A stretch of 14,645 bases of DNA from Spirochaetota bacterium (GTDB taxonomy: Bacteria; Spirochaetota; UBA4802; JAFGJZ01): contig JAEWVM010000195.1 in assembly GCA_023396615.1 (NCBI GenBank), positions 1 to 14,645 of the forward strand, read 5' to 3'. The notes beneath the pieces are model-generated. The model searched no databases and had not been told where the DNA came from. It saw only the letters and a list, made by a program, of their open reading frames with translations. The stretch's first letter is position 1; each line of letters starts with the position of its first letter. The position numbers were made by a program, and so were the translations under genes. This document shows positions 6,058 to 14,539 of the stretch, in pieces.

Positions 6058-7854
6058 ATGGATATGGGGATAGACTGCCGTAAACAAATGGAAAAATATC
6101 TGCCGCCGATACTATTGATAAGCGGTGACGGTTCCATCCTTGATTTGACGTCAAACGTTTCTGAATATTTTCCTTCAGCAGATAAAGGTCATAATTTGTA
6201 TGACCTTATCGATATTGACCGGAAGTTTTCGTTCAAAAAGGAAGAAAGACTTTTATGTACTTCTCAATCCGGCAAAAAGATTGAGATAAGTTTTGATGAT
6301 TGTTCGTCGAATTTAACCGCAGTAATTAAACCCATTGTTAATACAGCTGTTTCCGATATTTTATCACGAGAAGCTCTACTCGATGCTGCCGAGTATATGC
6401 CGGTCGGTATATATGAGTTTGATATGAACGGAGTATTTGTCTATGTTAACAAGTATCTATGTGATCTTTTCGGGTATGAAAAAAGCGAAGTATTAGGTAA
6501 AATAAATGTTGTGGATGTCGTCGTTCCCGAGATGCAGGATAATGTCGTGTCCGGCATCGCACAGCTGATACATACGGGAGAAAGCAGAGTCGGAGAATTT
6601 ATGTGTCATAAGAGAAACGGCGAACTTTTTCCGGCAGAAATTCATTCTGCATTGAATATTAAAAACGGCAAACCCGTCGGCATCATGGGTATTTTTCTCG
6701 ATGCTACAAGCAAGAAGCGCGCGGAGGAGGAACTTCTTAAGACAAACAGGATTCAGTCTCTTGGTGTAATTGCCGGCGGTATCGCTCATGACTTTAATAA
6801 TATTCTTACCGTGATTATCGGAAATATAAGTCTGGCTAAATTTGACATGCCGAAAGATTCGGATTCGTACAAGCTTCTCGAAGAGGCTGAATCTGCAAGT
6901 GTCAGAGCAAAAACTCTCACAAATCAGCTATCGGCTTTTACCAAAGAAAGCGAACCGGTTAGAGAAAATTCGAATTTAGAGGAAATTGTCAGACAATCTT
7001 CTGTATTCGTCCTCAGCGGATCAAAAAGTTCATGCATCTTTGATTTTCCCAAAGATTTATGGGGAGCAGAAATAGACTGCGGGCAGTTCAGCAGGGTAAT
7101 TCAGAATCTGGTTTTGAACGCTTCACAGGCAATGCCGCGCGGCGGAACGATTACGATTAAGGCTGAGAATATAAGGGTAACAGTTGATGATCATATTCCG
7201 GTAAAATTCGGCAAATATATTCTATTGTCAATAACGGATGAAGGTCAGGGCATTCCTCCTGAAATTATTTCAAAAATATTTGATCCGTATTTTACTACAA
7301 AAGAGACGGGTTCGGGTCTCGGGCTTTCAGTTTCATTTTCAGTTTTAAAAAATCACGGCGGTCATATAACGGCAGAATCGGAAGAAGGAAAAGGGTGTGT
7401 TATAAAAATTTACGTTCCTGCATCTTCCACGAAACAGTTCAGCTGCCGGGATGTTGATGCCGGGGATCAGATGCCTGAGCATCTGAATATAATGATAATT
7501 GATGATGATGAAGCGATCGGAAAAGTTACAATTGAATTGCTGAGAATACTGGGGCATGCCGTATATTATTTTCCGAATTCTGATGAGGCAATTGAATTTT
7601 ATAAGGAATATGTAAATAAAGGCGAAGTAATGGATGTTGCGGTAATTGATTTAACTTTGCCGGGAAAACTTTCGTCTGAGGAAATACTGAAAGAACTAAA
7701 ATCAATCGCATTTTTACGGGGAATTATTTCGAGCGGATACGTGAACAGTCAGGTAATTACAGATTTCCGTTCATTCGGATTCAGTTCATCCATCAAAAAG
7801 CCGTTTACAATCGACGAATTAAAGCGTTGTCTTTCGGAAGCCTTTGAAATATAG
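6058..7854 (+). CDS. Soluble PAS hybrid histidine kinase with C-terminal receiver
   Basis: A 598-residue cytosolic sensor kinase; no membrane segment or signal peptide is visible. Domain order: residues 15-95, a divergent PAS-like region (ILLISGDGSILDL); about 104-225, a clear PAS domain (PVGIYEFDMNGVFVYVNKYL, ending IFLDATSKKRAEEE); 233-295, dimerisation/phosphoacceptor with GGIAHDFNNIL and His244; 340-455, HATPase with N box (Asn350, Asn354), G1 DEGQG (394-398) and G2 TGSGLGLS (417-424); 477-598, receiver with acidic DDD (482-484), phospho-acceptor Asp531, Ser558/Ser559 and Lys581 in SIKKPF. All catalytic residues are present, so it should autophosphorylate and pass phosphate to its own receiver. 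There is no DNA-binding output, so a phosphotransfer partner must be elsewhere. The ATG at 6058 has a strong AGGAGGA at 6044-6050, so upstream in-frame starts are unlikely. It is divergent from murA and 89 bases upstream of the dcw cluster. Confidence 0.93.
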   Translation: MDMGIDCRKQMEKYLPPILLISGDGSILDLTSNVSEYFPSADKGHNLYDLIDIDRKFSFKKEERLLCTSQSGKKIEISFDDCSSNLTAVIKPIVNTAVSDILSREALLDAAEYMPVGIYEFDMNGVFVYVNKYLCDLFGYEKSEVLGKINVVDVVVPEMQDNVVSGIAQLIHTGESRVGEFMCHKRNGELFPAEIHSALNIKNGKPVGIMGIFLDATSKKRAEEELLKTNRIQSLGVIAGGIAHDFNNILTVIIGNISLAKFDMPKDSDSYKLLEEAESASVRAKTLTNQLSAFTKESEPVRENSNLEEIVRQSSVFVLSGSKSSCIFDFPKDLWGAEIDCGQFSRVIQNLVLNASQAMPRGGTITIKAENIRVTVDDHIPVKFGKYILLSITDEGQGIPPEIISKIFDPYFTTKETGSGLGLSVSFSVLKNHGGHITAESEEGKGCVIKIYVPASSTKQFSCRDVDAGDQMPEHLNIMIIDDDEAIGKVTIELLRILGHAVYYFPNSDEAIEFYKEYVNKGEVMDVAVIDLTLPGKLSSEEILKELKSIAFLRGIISSGYVNSQVITDFRSFGFSSSIKKPFTIDELKRCLSEAFEI

Positions 7855-7943
7855 ACTGATTTTCAATCGCATGAAATATTTCTTGACACTTGCCTGTTTG
7901 CGGAAGATTCCTCAAGAGGCTTATTTTTAACAGCGTGGATGAG

Positions 7944-8840
7944 ATGACTGAAAACGAACAACTTGCGGTATATCATAAACCGGTTCTTTACCGCGAAATA
8001 ATAGATTATATAAAAGAAGTGTACACGGAAGGAGATATCATTGTTGATTCTACCTGCGGTGAGGGCGGGCATTCTGCGCTTTTTTTGAGTGAATTTCAGG
8101 GCAAAGTGGTTTCGTTTGAACGTGATGCTGAAATTCTATCAAGGGCAAAAAGCAGGCTTTCTGAATTCGAAGACAGAGTCGATTTTATTAACAATAATTT
8201 TTCAGTTACTGAAGAACTGTCTCCGTACAAAGGTAAAATTGCCGCAATACTGTATGATTTTGGAATTTCTTCATATCATTTCGATGCTTCCGGGCGCGGT
8301 TTTTCAATTAAAGACAAGAATCTCGACATGAGGCTTGATCCGTCATGTAAAAGAAGCGCCTGCGATATAGTAAATTACGCCGCCGAATCCGAGCTTGCCG
8401 ACATATTTTTTTATTACGGTGAAGAAAGGCATTCCAGAAGAGCAGCAAGATATATAGCTGAAGCCAGAAAAAAATCAAGAATTGAAACTGCCGAAGAACT
8501 CTCATCGATTGTGATGAGAGCTTTAAAGCCCAAAGGATATAGTCAGATTCATCCTGCCACCAGAATTTTTCAGGCGCTTAGAATAGCTGTTAATTCCGAA
8601 CTGGACCATATTGAAAAAGCACTTAACAGCTCATGGGAATATCTCCGTCCGGGCGGTATAATACTTGCCATGTCTTTTCATTCGCTTGAAGACCGCATAG
8701 CGAAAAACATATTCAGAAAATTGAGTTCTGACGGACTTGTTGAAATTGTAACCAAGAAACCGGTAATACCTCAGGATGACGAAATAAAAAGCAATCCCCG
8801 TTCGAGAAGCGCAAAGATCAGGGTTTGCAAAAAAATATGA
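7944..8840 (+). CDS. rsmH: 16S rRNA (cytosine-1402-N4)-methyltransferase
   Basis: SAM-dependent enzyme (formerly MraW) that N4-methylates C1402 in the decoding centre of 16S rRNA. The 298 residues start at the ATG at 7944, with HKPVLYREII at 11-20 matching the family N-terminus. SAM-binding motif I is DSTCGEGGHS at 35-44, then DFGISSYHFD at 105-114, MRLDPS at 129-134, and the family hallmark SFHSLEDRI at 244-252. The Shine-Dalgarno is poor: AAGAGG at 7914-7919 is far upstream, and an in-frame GTG at 7935 is a possible alternative start adding three residues. It is the first gene of the dcw-type cluster here; mraZ, its usual upstream neighbour, is not present. Its stop overlaps the ftsL start (ATGA). 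Confidence 0.95.
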   Translation: MTENEQLAVYHKPVLYREIIDYIKEVYTEGDIIVDSTCGEGGHSALFLSEFQGKVVSFERDAEILSRAKSRLSEFEDRVDFINNNFSVTEELSPYKGKIAAILYDFGISSYHFDASGRGFSIKDKNLDMRLDPSCKRSACDIVNYAAESELADIFFYYGEERHSRRAARYIAEARKKSRIETAEELSSIVMRALKPKGYSQIHPATRIFQALRIAVNSELDHIEKALNSSWEYLRPGGIILAMSFHSLEDRIAKNIFRKLSSDGLVEIVTKKPVIPQDDEIKSNPRSRSAKIRVCKKI

Positions 8841-9121
8841 AAAGCGAAAGCAGATTAATTCTCCGGTATATTTTCATTTGTATCTGCGCTTTTCTTTTTC
8901 TTTTATTTTATCTGTGGCAGAGCATTGAATCTACAAGAATACGTCTTGAATGCAGAAATCTGATAAAAGTTCAGAAAACACTTGTTGATGAAAATGATGT
9001 TTATAAATACGAAATTGAAAAAATAAAAAATTCCGGTATGTCGGGCGACTATGCTGCAGAAAGAGGCTATCGAAAGGCTCTCCCTTCAGAAGTCGGAGTA
9101 ATTGTTTTAAGCGGGAAGTAA
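8837..9121 (+). CDS. ftsL: FtsL-like division protein, single membrane helix
   Basis: A 94-residue bitopic protein with a short basic cytoplasmic end (MKSESRLILR), one hydrophobic segment at about 11-28 (IFICICAFLFLLFYLW), and a polar extracytoplasmic part. Residues 30-66 are charged and heptad-like, as in the FtsL/DivIC coiled coil, which in other bacteria pairs with FtsB and FtsQ and activates FtsWI. Sequence identity in this family is always low, so the call depends on topology, size and location between rsmH and the mur genes. The ATG overlaps the rsmH stop in an ATGA, a classic coupled start; a TTG at 8825 is less likely. murE starts one base after its stop. Confidence 0.75.
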   Translation: MKSESRLILRYIFICICAFLFLLFYLWQSIESTRIRLECRNLIKVQKTLVDENDVYKYEIEKIKNSGMSGDYAAERGYRKALPSEVGVIVLSGK

Positions 9122-9122
9122 T

Positions 9123-10643
9123 ATGACTGTTGAAGATTTGCTGAAAAGATTTGAAGGAAAGTTGTTTTTTGTGTCCGGTAAGACGGATAATATTATTGAT
9201 TCTGTAGAATATGATTCGAGAAAAGTATCGCATAAATCACTTTTTGTCGCGGTCAAAGGTCTAGTTTCCGACGGACACGATTACGTCCGATCACTTGATG
9301 AAAATGATGTTGCCTGCGTAATAGTTTCATCCGAAAGGGTTTCAGAATTTTCGGAATTGAAATGCTGTGTTATTTCATCAGATGATACCCGTGCCGCACT
9401 TTCATTTGTTTCCGCATATTTTTTCGGTGAGGTGTCATTATCGATTCCAGTGATTGGAATAACCGGCACAAACGGTAAAACATCAACGACATATATGCTT
9501 GAAGCACTGTTTTCTAATGCGGGATTTAATCCGGGAGTAATAGGCACTGTTACATACCGCTGGAACCGAAATGAAATCCCGGCACCTAATACGACGCCTG
9601 AGTCGCGTGATCTTCATAAGCTTTTTCATGACATGAAAAAAGACGGTGTTGACTGCGTTATCATGGAAGTATCTTCACATGGACTTGCTCTCGGCCGGGT
9701 AAACGACATAGCTTTTCAGGGAGCTGTATTTACGAATTTGACCAGAGACCATCTCGATTATCACAAAACTTTCGAAGAATACTTCGAAGCGAAAAAAATC
9801 CTGTTCCGTCTTCTCGAAAAATCACCGAGAGAGAACAAGTTCGCTTGCATTAATCATGATGATGAATACGGAATGAAAATACTTGAATCGCGCAATGATT
9901 ATTCCTATCCTTTTTATTCATTCGGTTTGTCCGGTGATGCCGACTTTTTTCCTGTTGAGAATTCTTTGGTTACTTCAATTTCCACTGTTAAGTATTCAGT
10001 GAAACACAATAATTCTGTTTATCATGTTGATCTGCCTATGGGCGGAAAATTTTCATTTTATAATTCTCTTGCCGCTTTCAGTGCCGCAAGCGCTTTCGGA
10101 ATGGACGGCGCAACCGCAGCAGAGGGTTTTGCATTAATTAAAAATGTTCCGGGCAGATTTGAAAGAGTAGATGCCGATTGCGCTTTTTCGGTAATAGTTG
10201 ATTATGCGCACACGAATGATGCGATGGAAAAACTGCTTTCATCAGCAAAAGAATTAAATCCTTCAAAGCTTATTACCGTGTTTGGATGCGGAGGAGACCG
10301 TGACAAAACTAAAAGACCGCTCATGGGTGAAGTTGCCGGAAAGTACTCGGACACGGCCATTGTAACAAGCGACAATCCGAGAACTGAAAATCCTGAGGCA
10401 ATTATTTCTGATATTCTCGCCGGTATGGAAGATTATAAAGATAAGACGGTTGTTGAAATAGACCGCGAAAAAGCAATAAAATACGCAATTTCTATCGCTG
10501 AAAAAGATTCCGTTGTAGTGATCGCCGGAAAAGGTCATGAAGATTACCAGATAATCGGTACAGAGAAGCATCATTTCGATGATAGGGAAATTGCCAGAAA
10601 ATATATGGAGTTATCCGCATCACTTTCGGAGGCAGTCAATTGA
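9123..10643 (+). CDS. murE: UDP-MurNAc-L-Ala-D-Glu ligase (MurE), meso-DAP-type motif
   Basis: Mur ligase that adds the third residue to the peptidoglycan stem peptide, using ATP, in the cytoplasm. The 506 residues have three domains: the UDP-binding N-domain (VEYDSRKV 28-35), the ATPase centre with GTNGKTST at 115-122, and the C-domain. Lys224 in FEAKK fits the carbamylated lysine that holds magnesium. The substrate-selecting loop reads DNPRTENP (417-424). DNPR is the motif of meso-diaminopimelate enzymes, whereas lysine enzymes such as that of S. aureus carry another sequence. GKGHE is at 469-473. Ornithine, reported in some spirochaete walls, cannot be excluded from motif alone. The start ATG follows the ftsL stop by one base, with a GGGAAG Shine-Dalgarno. 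Its stop overlaps the murF start. Confidence 0.95.
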   Translation: MTVEDLLKRFEGKLFFVSGKTDNIIDSVEYDSRKVSHKSLFVAVKGLVSDGHDYVRSLDENDVACVIVSSERVSEFSELKCCVISSDDTRAALSFVSAYFFGEVSLSIPVIGITGTNGKTSTTYMLEALFSNAGFNPGVIGTVTYRWNRNEIPAPNTTPESRDLHKLFHDMKKDGVDCVIMEVSSHGLALGRVNDIAFQGAVFTNLTRDHLDYHKTFEEYFEAKKILFRLLEKSPRENKFACINHDDEYGMKILESRNDYSYPFYSFGLSGDADFFPVENSLVTSISTVKYSVKHNNSVYHVDLPMGGKFSFYNSLAAFSAASAFGMDGATAAEGFALIKNVPGRFERVDADCAFSVIVDYAHTNDAMEKLLSSAKELNPSKLITVFGCGGDRDKTKRPLMGEVAGKYSDTAIVTSDNPRTENPEAIISDILAGMEDYKDKTVVEIDREKAIKYAISIAEKDSVVVIAGKGHEDYQIIGTEKHHFDDREIARKYMELSASLSEAVN

Positions 10644-12019
10644 AGGAAAAAGTTGCGTTTACTGCAAGTGAAATTGTTTCTGCCGTCGGGGGCAAATTAA
10701 TAAAGGGAAATGCGGAAATGTCCGTTTCGTCGGTGACAACGGATTCCCGTATGTCTGACATGGGTGATCTTTTTATTCCTTTGAAAGGTGAAAAATTCGA
10801 CGGTCATGATTTTATCGGCAGTATTCTTTCTGAAAACAGAATGAAAGGTTTTCTTTATTCTTCTTCAAATTCAATTCCGGAAATTCCGGATGATTGTTTT
10901 GCTGTTGAAGTGAAAGATACTCTGCATGCGCTGGGACGCCTGTCTTCGTTTCATAGAAAGCGCGTACAGTCTGAGGTGATAGGAATTACCGGGACTAACG
11001 GGAAAACAACAACCAAAGAGCTGATTGCCCAGATATTTTCTTTGAAATATAAGACCTTAAAAAGTGAAAAAAACTATAATAATGAAGTCGGGGTTCCTTT
11101 TACGCTTTTCAGGCTTTCAAAGGACGACAAATATGCCGTGATAGAAATGGGTATGAATCATTCGGGTGAAATTTCCCGTCTTTCTTCGTATGCACAACCT
11201 GATTCGGCTATGATTACGAATGCAGGAGAGGGCCATCTGGAGTTTCTCGGAACAGTTGAGAATGTGGCAAAGGCTAAGTCTGAAATAATGGAGCCCATGA
11301 AAAAAGGTTCTTTTATTTTTCTGAATAAGGATTCCGAAGCTTTCAACGTAATGGAAAGCAGAGCTCAAATATCCGGTCTGAAGGTAATTTCTTTCGGACT
11401 CAAAAACGCTGATATAAGCCCCGAAAATTTCAAGCTTTCAGCCGACAGGATAGATTACACTCTAATGGGGGAAAAATATTCGGCACCATTGTACGGAATA
11501 CATAATTTATATAATCTTCTTGCCAGTTCAGCCCTTTCTCTCTATTACGGAATCAAATCCGAGCAAATCAATGAGGCTTTTGCTTCATTTGAAAATGTCG
11601 GCAAGCGCAGTGAAATATCAGATAGTACTTATACTGTTATAAATGACACGTATAATTCCAATCCGCTTTCATTGCGTTCGGCGCTTAATTCAATCGGTAT
11701 GATTTACAAGGACAGGCGGAAAATAGCTGTAATATCAGACATGAAGGAACTCGGAGATAAATCGGAATTTTATCACCGTGCCGCTTGCCATGATGCTGTT
11801 TCGAGCGGGTTTGAGTATCTTCTTACATACGGAGAATATTCGGAGTATATGAATAAAGAAGCCGTTGTTTCAGGCGGAATAAAGGCAGAGCATTTTGATT
11901 CAAAAGAAGATCTGGTTGAATCGCTTTTCAAACTGCTTAAAAAGAACGACGTTGTTCTTGTTAAGGGGTCAAGATCAATGAAAATGGAGGAGGTCGCGGA
12001 AAAGATTATCCGCGTATAA
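10640..12019 (+). CDS. murF: UDP-MurNAc-tripeptide--D-Ala-D-Ala ligase (MurF)
   Basis: Joins D-alanyl-D-alanine to the tripeptide, giving the UDP-MurNAc-pentapeptide that MraY uses. The 459 residues fit the family. N-domain (TTDSR 33-37), ATPase core GTNGKTTT at 118-125, NYNNEVGVPFTLF at 145-157, EMGMNHSGEI at 169-178, and NDTYNSNPLS in the second half are all typical. The start is a TTG at 10640, which overlaps the murE stop (TTGA) and has a strong GGAGG seven bases upstream (10628-10632); the first in-frame ATG would remove 26 residues of the conserved N-terminus, so TTG is favoured. It ends two bases before mraY. Confidence 0.95.
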   Translation: MKEKVAFTASEIVSAVGGKLIKGNAEMSVSSVTTDSRMSDMGDLFIPLKGEKFDGHDFIGSILSENRMKGFLYSSSNSIPEIPDDCFAVEVKDTLHALGRLSSFHRKRVQSEVIGITGTNGKTTTKELIAQIFSLKYKTLKSEKNYNNEVGVPFTLFRLSKDDKYAVIEMGMNHSGEISRLSSYAQPDSAMITNAGEGHLEFLGTVENVAKAKSEIMEPMKKGSFIFLNKDSEAFNVMESRAQISGLKVISFGLKNADISPENFKLSADRIDYTLMGEKYSAPLYGIHNLYNLLASSALSLYYGIKSEQINEAFASFENVGKRSEISDSTYTVINDTYNSNPLSLRSALNSIGMIYKDRRKIAVISDMKELGDKSEFYHRAACHDAVSSGFEYLLTYGEYSEYMNKEAVVSGGIKAEHFDSKEDLVESLFKLLKKNDVVLVKGSRSMKMEEVAEKIIRV

Positions 12020-12021
12020 TT

Positions 12022-13143
12022 ATGTTTTATCATTTAGTTCTTCCACTGCAGGAATATGTTTCCTCATTTAGAATTTTTCAATACATAACATTCCGCTCGG
12101 CACTTGCCGCGCTGACAGCACTTTTATTTACTCTTATTTTCGGAAAATTTATAATACGGTTTTTAGCGAATCTCAAATTCAGGGAAGAGATAAGAACGCT
12201 GGGGCCTGAGTCGCACCAGAAAAAAGCCGGTACTCCCACTATGGGAGGCATAATGATTCTTCTTTCAGTGTTTACAGCTGCAGTTTTCTGGGGAAATTTT
12301 AAAAATCATTATTTCGTAACAGCTCTGCTTGGTCTTCTGTCGCTTGGTATTCTCGGTTTCGCTGATGACTATATTAAATCGGTTCTCAAGAAAAAGGAAG
12401 GTCTTCCTGCCAGAATTAAATTTATGTTTCAGGTTCTAATTGCGTTCATTGTCGCACTTGTTATATATCTTTATCCTTCAAGTCCTTCACAGGTCACTTC
12501 AGTTTATGTTCCTTTTATGAACGGTCAGCTGTTTGATTTTGCTAATGTCAGTATCTTCGGGATGAATATGAATCTGACATGGCTTTGGTTTGTTTTTGTT
12601 GTTCTTGTTATAAACGGAAGTTCAAATGCTGTAAATCTGACTGATGGTCTTGACGGGCTGGCAACAGGATCTGTTATAATCGTTGGTTCTGTGTTCGGCG
12701 TGATAGCGTATCTTACCGGTCATGCAGTAAATGCGGCATATCTTCGAATTCCGTATATTCCTGCAAGTGCTGAACTGACTGTTCTTCTTGCAGCCCTTCT
12801 CGGTGCAGGGCTCGGTTTTCTATGGTTTAATGCCAATCCTGCGCAGATTTTCATGGGAGATACAGGTTCCCTTGCTCTTGGAGGAATAATTGGTATAGTT
12901 GCGGTTATGATAAAGAAAGAATTATTTCTTTTTATAGTAGGGGGAGTATTCGTTGCAGAAGCTCTTTCTGTTATCATTCAGGTGGGTTCGTTTAAACTCA
13001 GAAAGAAACGTGTTTTTAAAATGGCACCTCTGCATCATCATTTTGAGCTTTCAGGCGTGCCTGAACAGAAAATCGTTACACGCATGTGGATTGCCGGGAT
13101 TATACTTGCAATAATCGGACTTTCAACATTAAAAATACTCTGA
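12022..13143 (+). CDS. mraY: Phospho-MurNAc-pentapeptide transferase (MraY)
   Basis: Inner-membrane enzyme that moves phospho-MurNAc-pentapeptide to undecaprenyl phosphate, making lipid I. The 373 residues are strongly hydrophobic with about ten transmembrane helices. Family blocks are intact: GPESHQKKAGTPTMGG at 61-76, the catalytic DDY at 115-117, NLTDGLDGLA at 205-214, FMGDTGS at 277-283, and the cytoplasmic PLHHHFEL at 336-343. The first ATG aligns with the usual N-terminus. No Shine-Dalgarno lies at a proper distance (a GGAGG run is about 30 bases up, inside murF), so translation probably depends on coupling from murF, two bases before. Confidence 0.96.
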   Translation: MFYHLVLPLQEYVSSFRIFQYITFRSALAALTALLFTLIFGKFIIRFLANLKFREEIRTLGPESHQKKAGTPTMGGIMILLSVFTAAVFWGNFKNHYFVTALLGLLSLGILGFADDYIKSVLKKKEGLPARIKFMFQVLIAFIVALVIYLYPSSPSQVTSVYVPFMNGQLFDFANVSIFGMNMNLTWLWFVFVVLVINGSSNAVNLTDGLDGLATGSVIIVGSVFGVIAYLTGHAVNAAYLRIPYIPASAELTVLLAALLGAGLGFLWFNANPAQIFMGDTGSLALGGIIGIVAVMIKKELFLFIVGGVFVAEALSVIIQVGSFKLRKKRVFKMAPLHHHFELSGVPEQKIVTRMWIAGIILAIIGLSTLKIL

Positions 13144-13150
13144 GGAAACA

Positions 13151-14539
13151 GTGTTAAAGGAAATTCAAAGCAAAGATTCTAAAATTCTTGTAGTCGGTCT
13201 GGGATACCGGACAGGGCTTTCTACCGCGAATTATTTAATTTCCAAAGGGTATTCCGTTGATGTTTCCGATTCAAAAAGTGCCGATGAATTGACTTCGGTT
13301 TCTTCACAGCTGAAATCCGGGGTAAGGCTTTTTGCAGGGAAACAGGATGTGAGTCTTCTTGAAAACGGATATGATCTGATTGTATTAAGTCCGGGAGTGC
13401 CTGCATACATTCCTCTTATAAAAGCGGCTTATGAAAAAAACATAAAGGTGATTGCCGAAGTTGAACTCGCATATCATTTTACTAAAGGAAGCTGGGTTGC
13501 TATTACAGGAACTGACGGCAAATCTACGACTACGGCTTTTACCAATCATCTGATGAAATCACTCGGATTGAATTCGCGTGAAGGCGGAAATATAGGCATT
13601 CCTCTCATTTCTCTTGCCGATGATTCGTCTGATGACAGTGTAACCGTTGCAGAGTTATCATCGTATCAGCTCGAAACCGTTGATTCTTTTAAAGCAGATG
13701 CGGCTTTGATTACCAATCTGACACCGGATCATCTTGACCGGTATCCTTCAGTTGAAGCCTATTTTGATTCGAAAATGAATATCGTAAAAAATCAGACAAG
13801 TTCGGATTTTTTTGTCTATAATGCGGATGATGATAATATTCTGAAACGGCTTAATCTGGTTAAGTCTAGGAAATATTCTTTTTCTCTCAAAGATAAAACG
13901 GCATCTGCATATTATGACGGAACTCATATTTTGTTAAATGTTAACGGCCGGTATGAAAAAGTTGTTCAGGCTGACAGGCTTTCTGTTTTGGGTGTTCATA
14001 ATATCCAGAACTGCATGTCTGCAATACTTTTGACGAAAGCGGTTTTTGAAAAAATGAACATGTCTCTGCCGCAAAATCATCTTGAGAGATTCTGTGCATC
14101 ATTTCAAGGTCTTCATCATAGAATGGAAAAACTCGGCATTTGCAATGGAAGACTTTTTATTAATGACTCAAAAGCTACAACAGTTGGTGCCGTTGAAATG
14201 GCCGTAAAAAGCGTGAATAAGAATTCAGTATTCATAATGGGAGGCCGCGGTAAGGGAGACAATTACGCAAGGCTTGCCGAGATTATGAAAGATAAGGTCA
14301 AGGGAGTCGTATTGATCGGAGAAACGGCAGACGAATTTTATGGTATATTTGACGGTTTCAACAGGGCTAAAGCAGTATCTCTTTCTGATGCTGCAGACAA
14401 AGCGCTACAGATGACTTCAGACCGGGATAATATAATTCTTTCTCCCGCATGTGCTTCTTTTGACATGTTTCAGAGTTACGAACACCGCGGAGATGAATTT
14501 AGAAAAATTTTCGAAAAACTTTCGAGCGGGCATGAGTAA
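13151..14539 (+). CDS. murD: UDP-MurNAc-L-alanine--D-glutamate ligase (MurD)
   Basis: Adds D-glutamate to UDP-MurNAc-L-Ala. The 462 residues have the MurD-type Rossmann N-domain (VVGLGYRTGLSTANYL 14-29), the ATPase loop GTDGKSTT at 120-127, AELSSYQLE at 167-175 and DHLDRYPS at 193-200; later come HHRMEKLG and NDSKATT in the C-terminal half. The P-loop has Asp where most Mur ligases have Asn (GTNGK), a variant that should be tolerated but deserves note. The start is a GTG at 13151 with GAGG five bases upstream, overlapping the mraY TGA. Only seven bases separate the two genes. The stop TAA overlaps the ftsW ATG by one base. Confidence 0.95.
   Translation: MLKEIQSKDSKILVVGLGYRTGLSTANYLISKGYSVDVSDSKSADELTSVSSQLKSGVRLFAGKQDVSLLENGYDLIVLSPGVPAYIPLIKAAYEKNIKVIAEVELAYHFTKGSWVAITGTDGKSTTTAFTNHLMKSLGLNSREGGNIGIPLISLADDSSDDSVTVAELSSYQLETVDSFKADAALITNLTPDHLDRYPSVEAYFDSKMNIVKNQTSSDFFVYNADDDNILKRLNLVKSRKYSFSLKDKTASAYYDGTHILLNVNGRYEKVVQADRLSVLGVHNIQNCMSAILLTKAVFEKMNMSLPQNHLERFCASFQGLHHRMEKLGICNGRLFINDSKATTVGAVEMAVKSVNKNSVFIMGGRGKGDNYARLAEIMKDKVKGVVLIGETADEFYGIFDGFNRAKAVSLSDAADKALQMTSDRDNIILSPACASFDMFQSYEHRGDEFRKIFEKLSSGHE

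Noticed and set aside
7883..7911. TTGACA at 7883-7888 as a promoter for rsmH
   Set aside because: The -35 is perfect, but the sequence 17 bases downstream (GATTCC) is a poor -10 (2 of 6). It may still work with an activator, but I cannot support it.
7890..7943. Longer rsmH form from a TTG at 7890
   Set aside because: The added 18 residues are not family-like, and HKPVLY is already near the N-terminus from the ATG at 7944.
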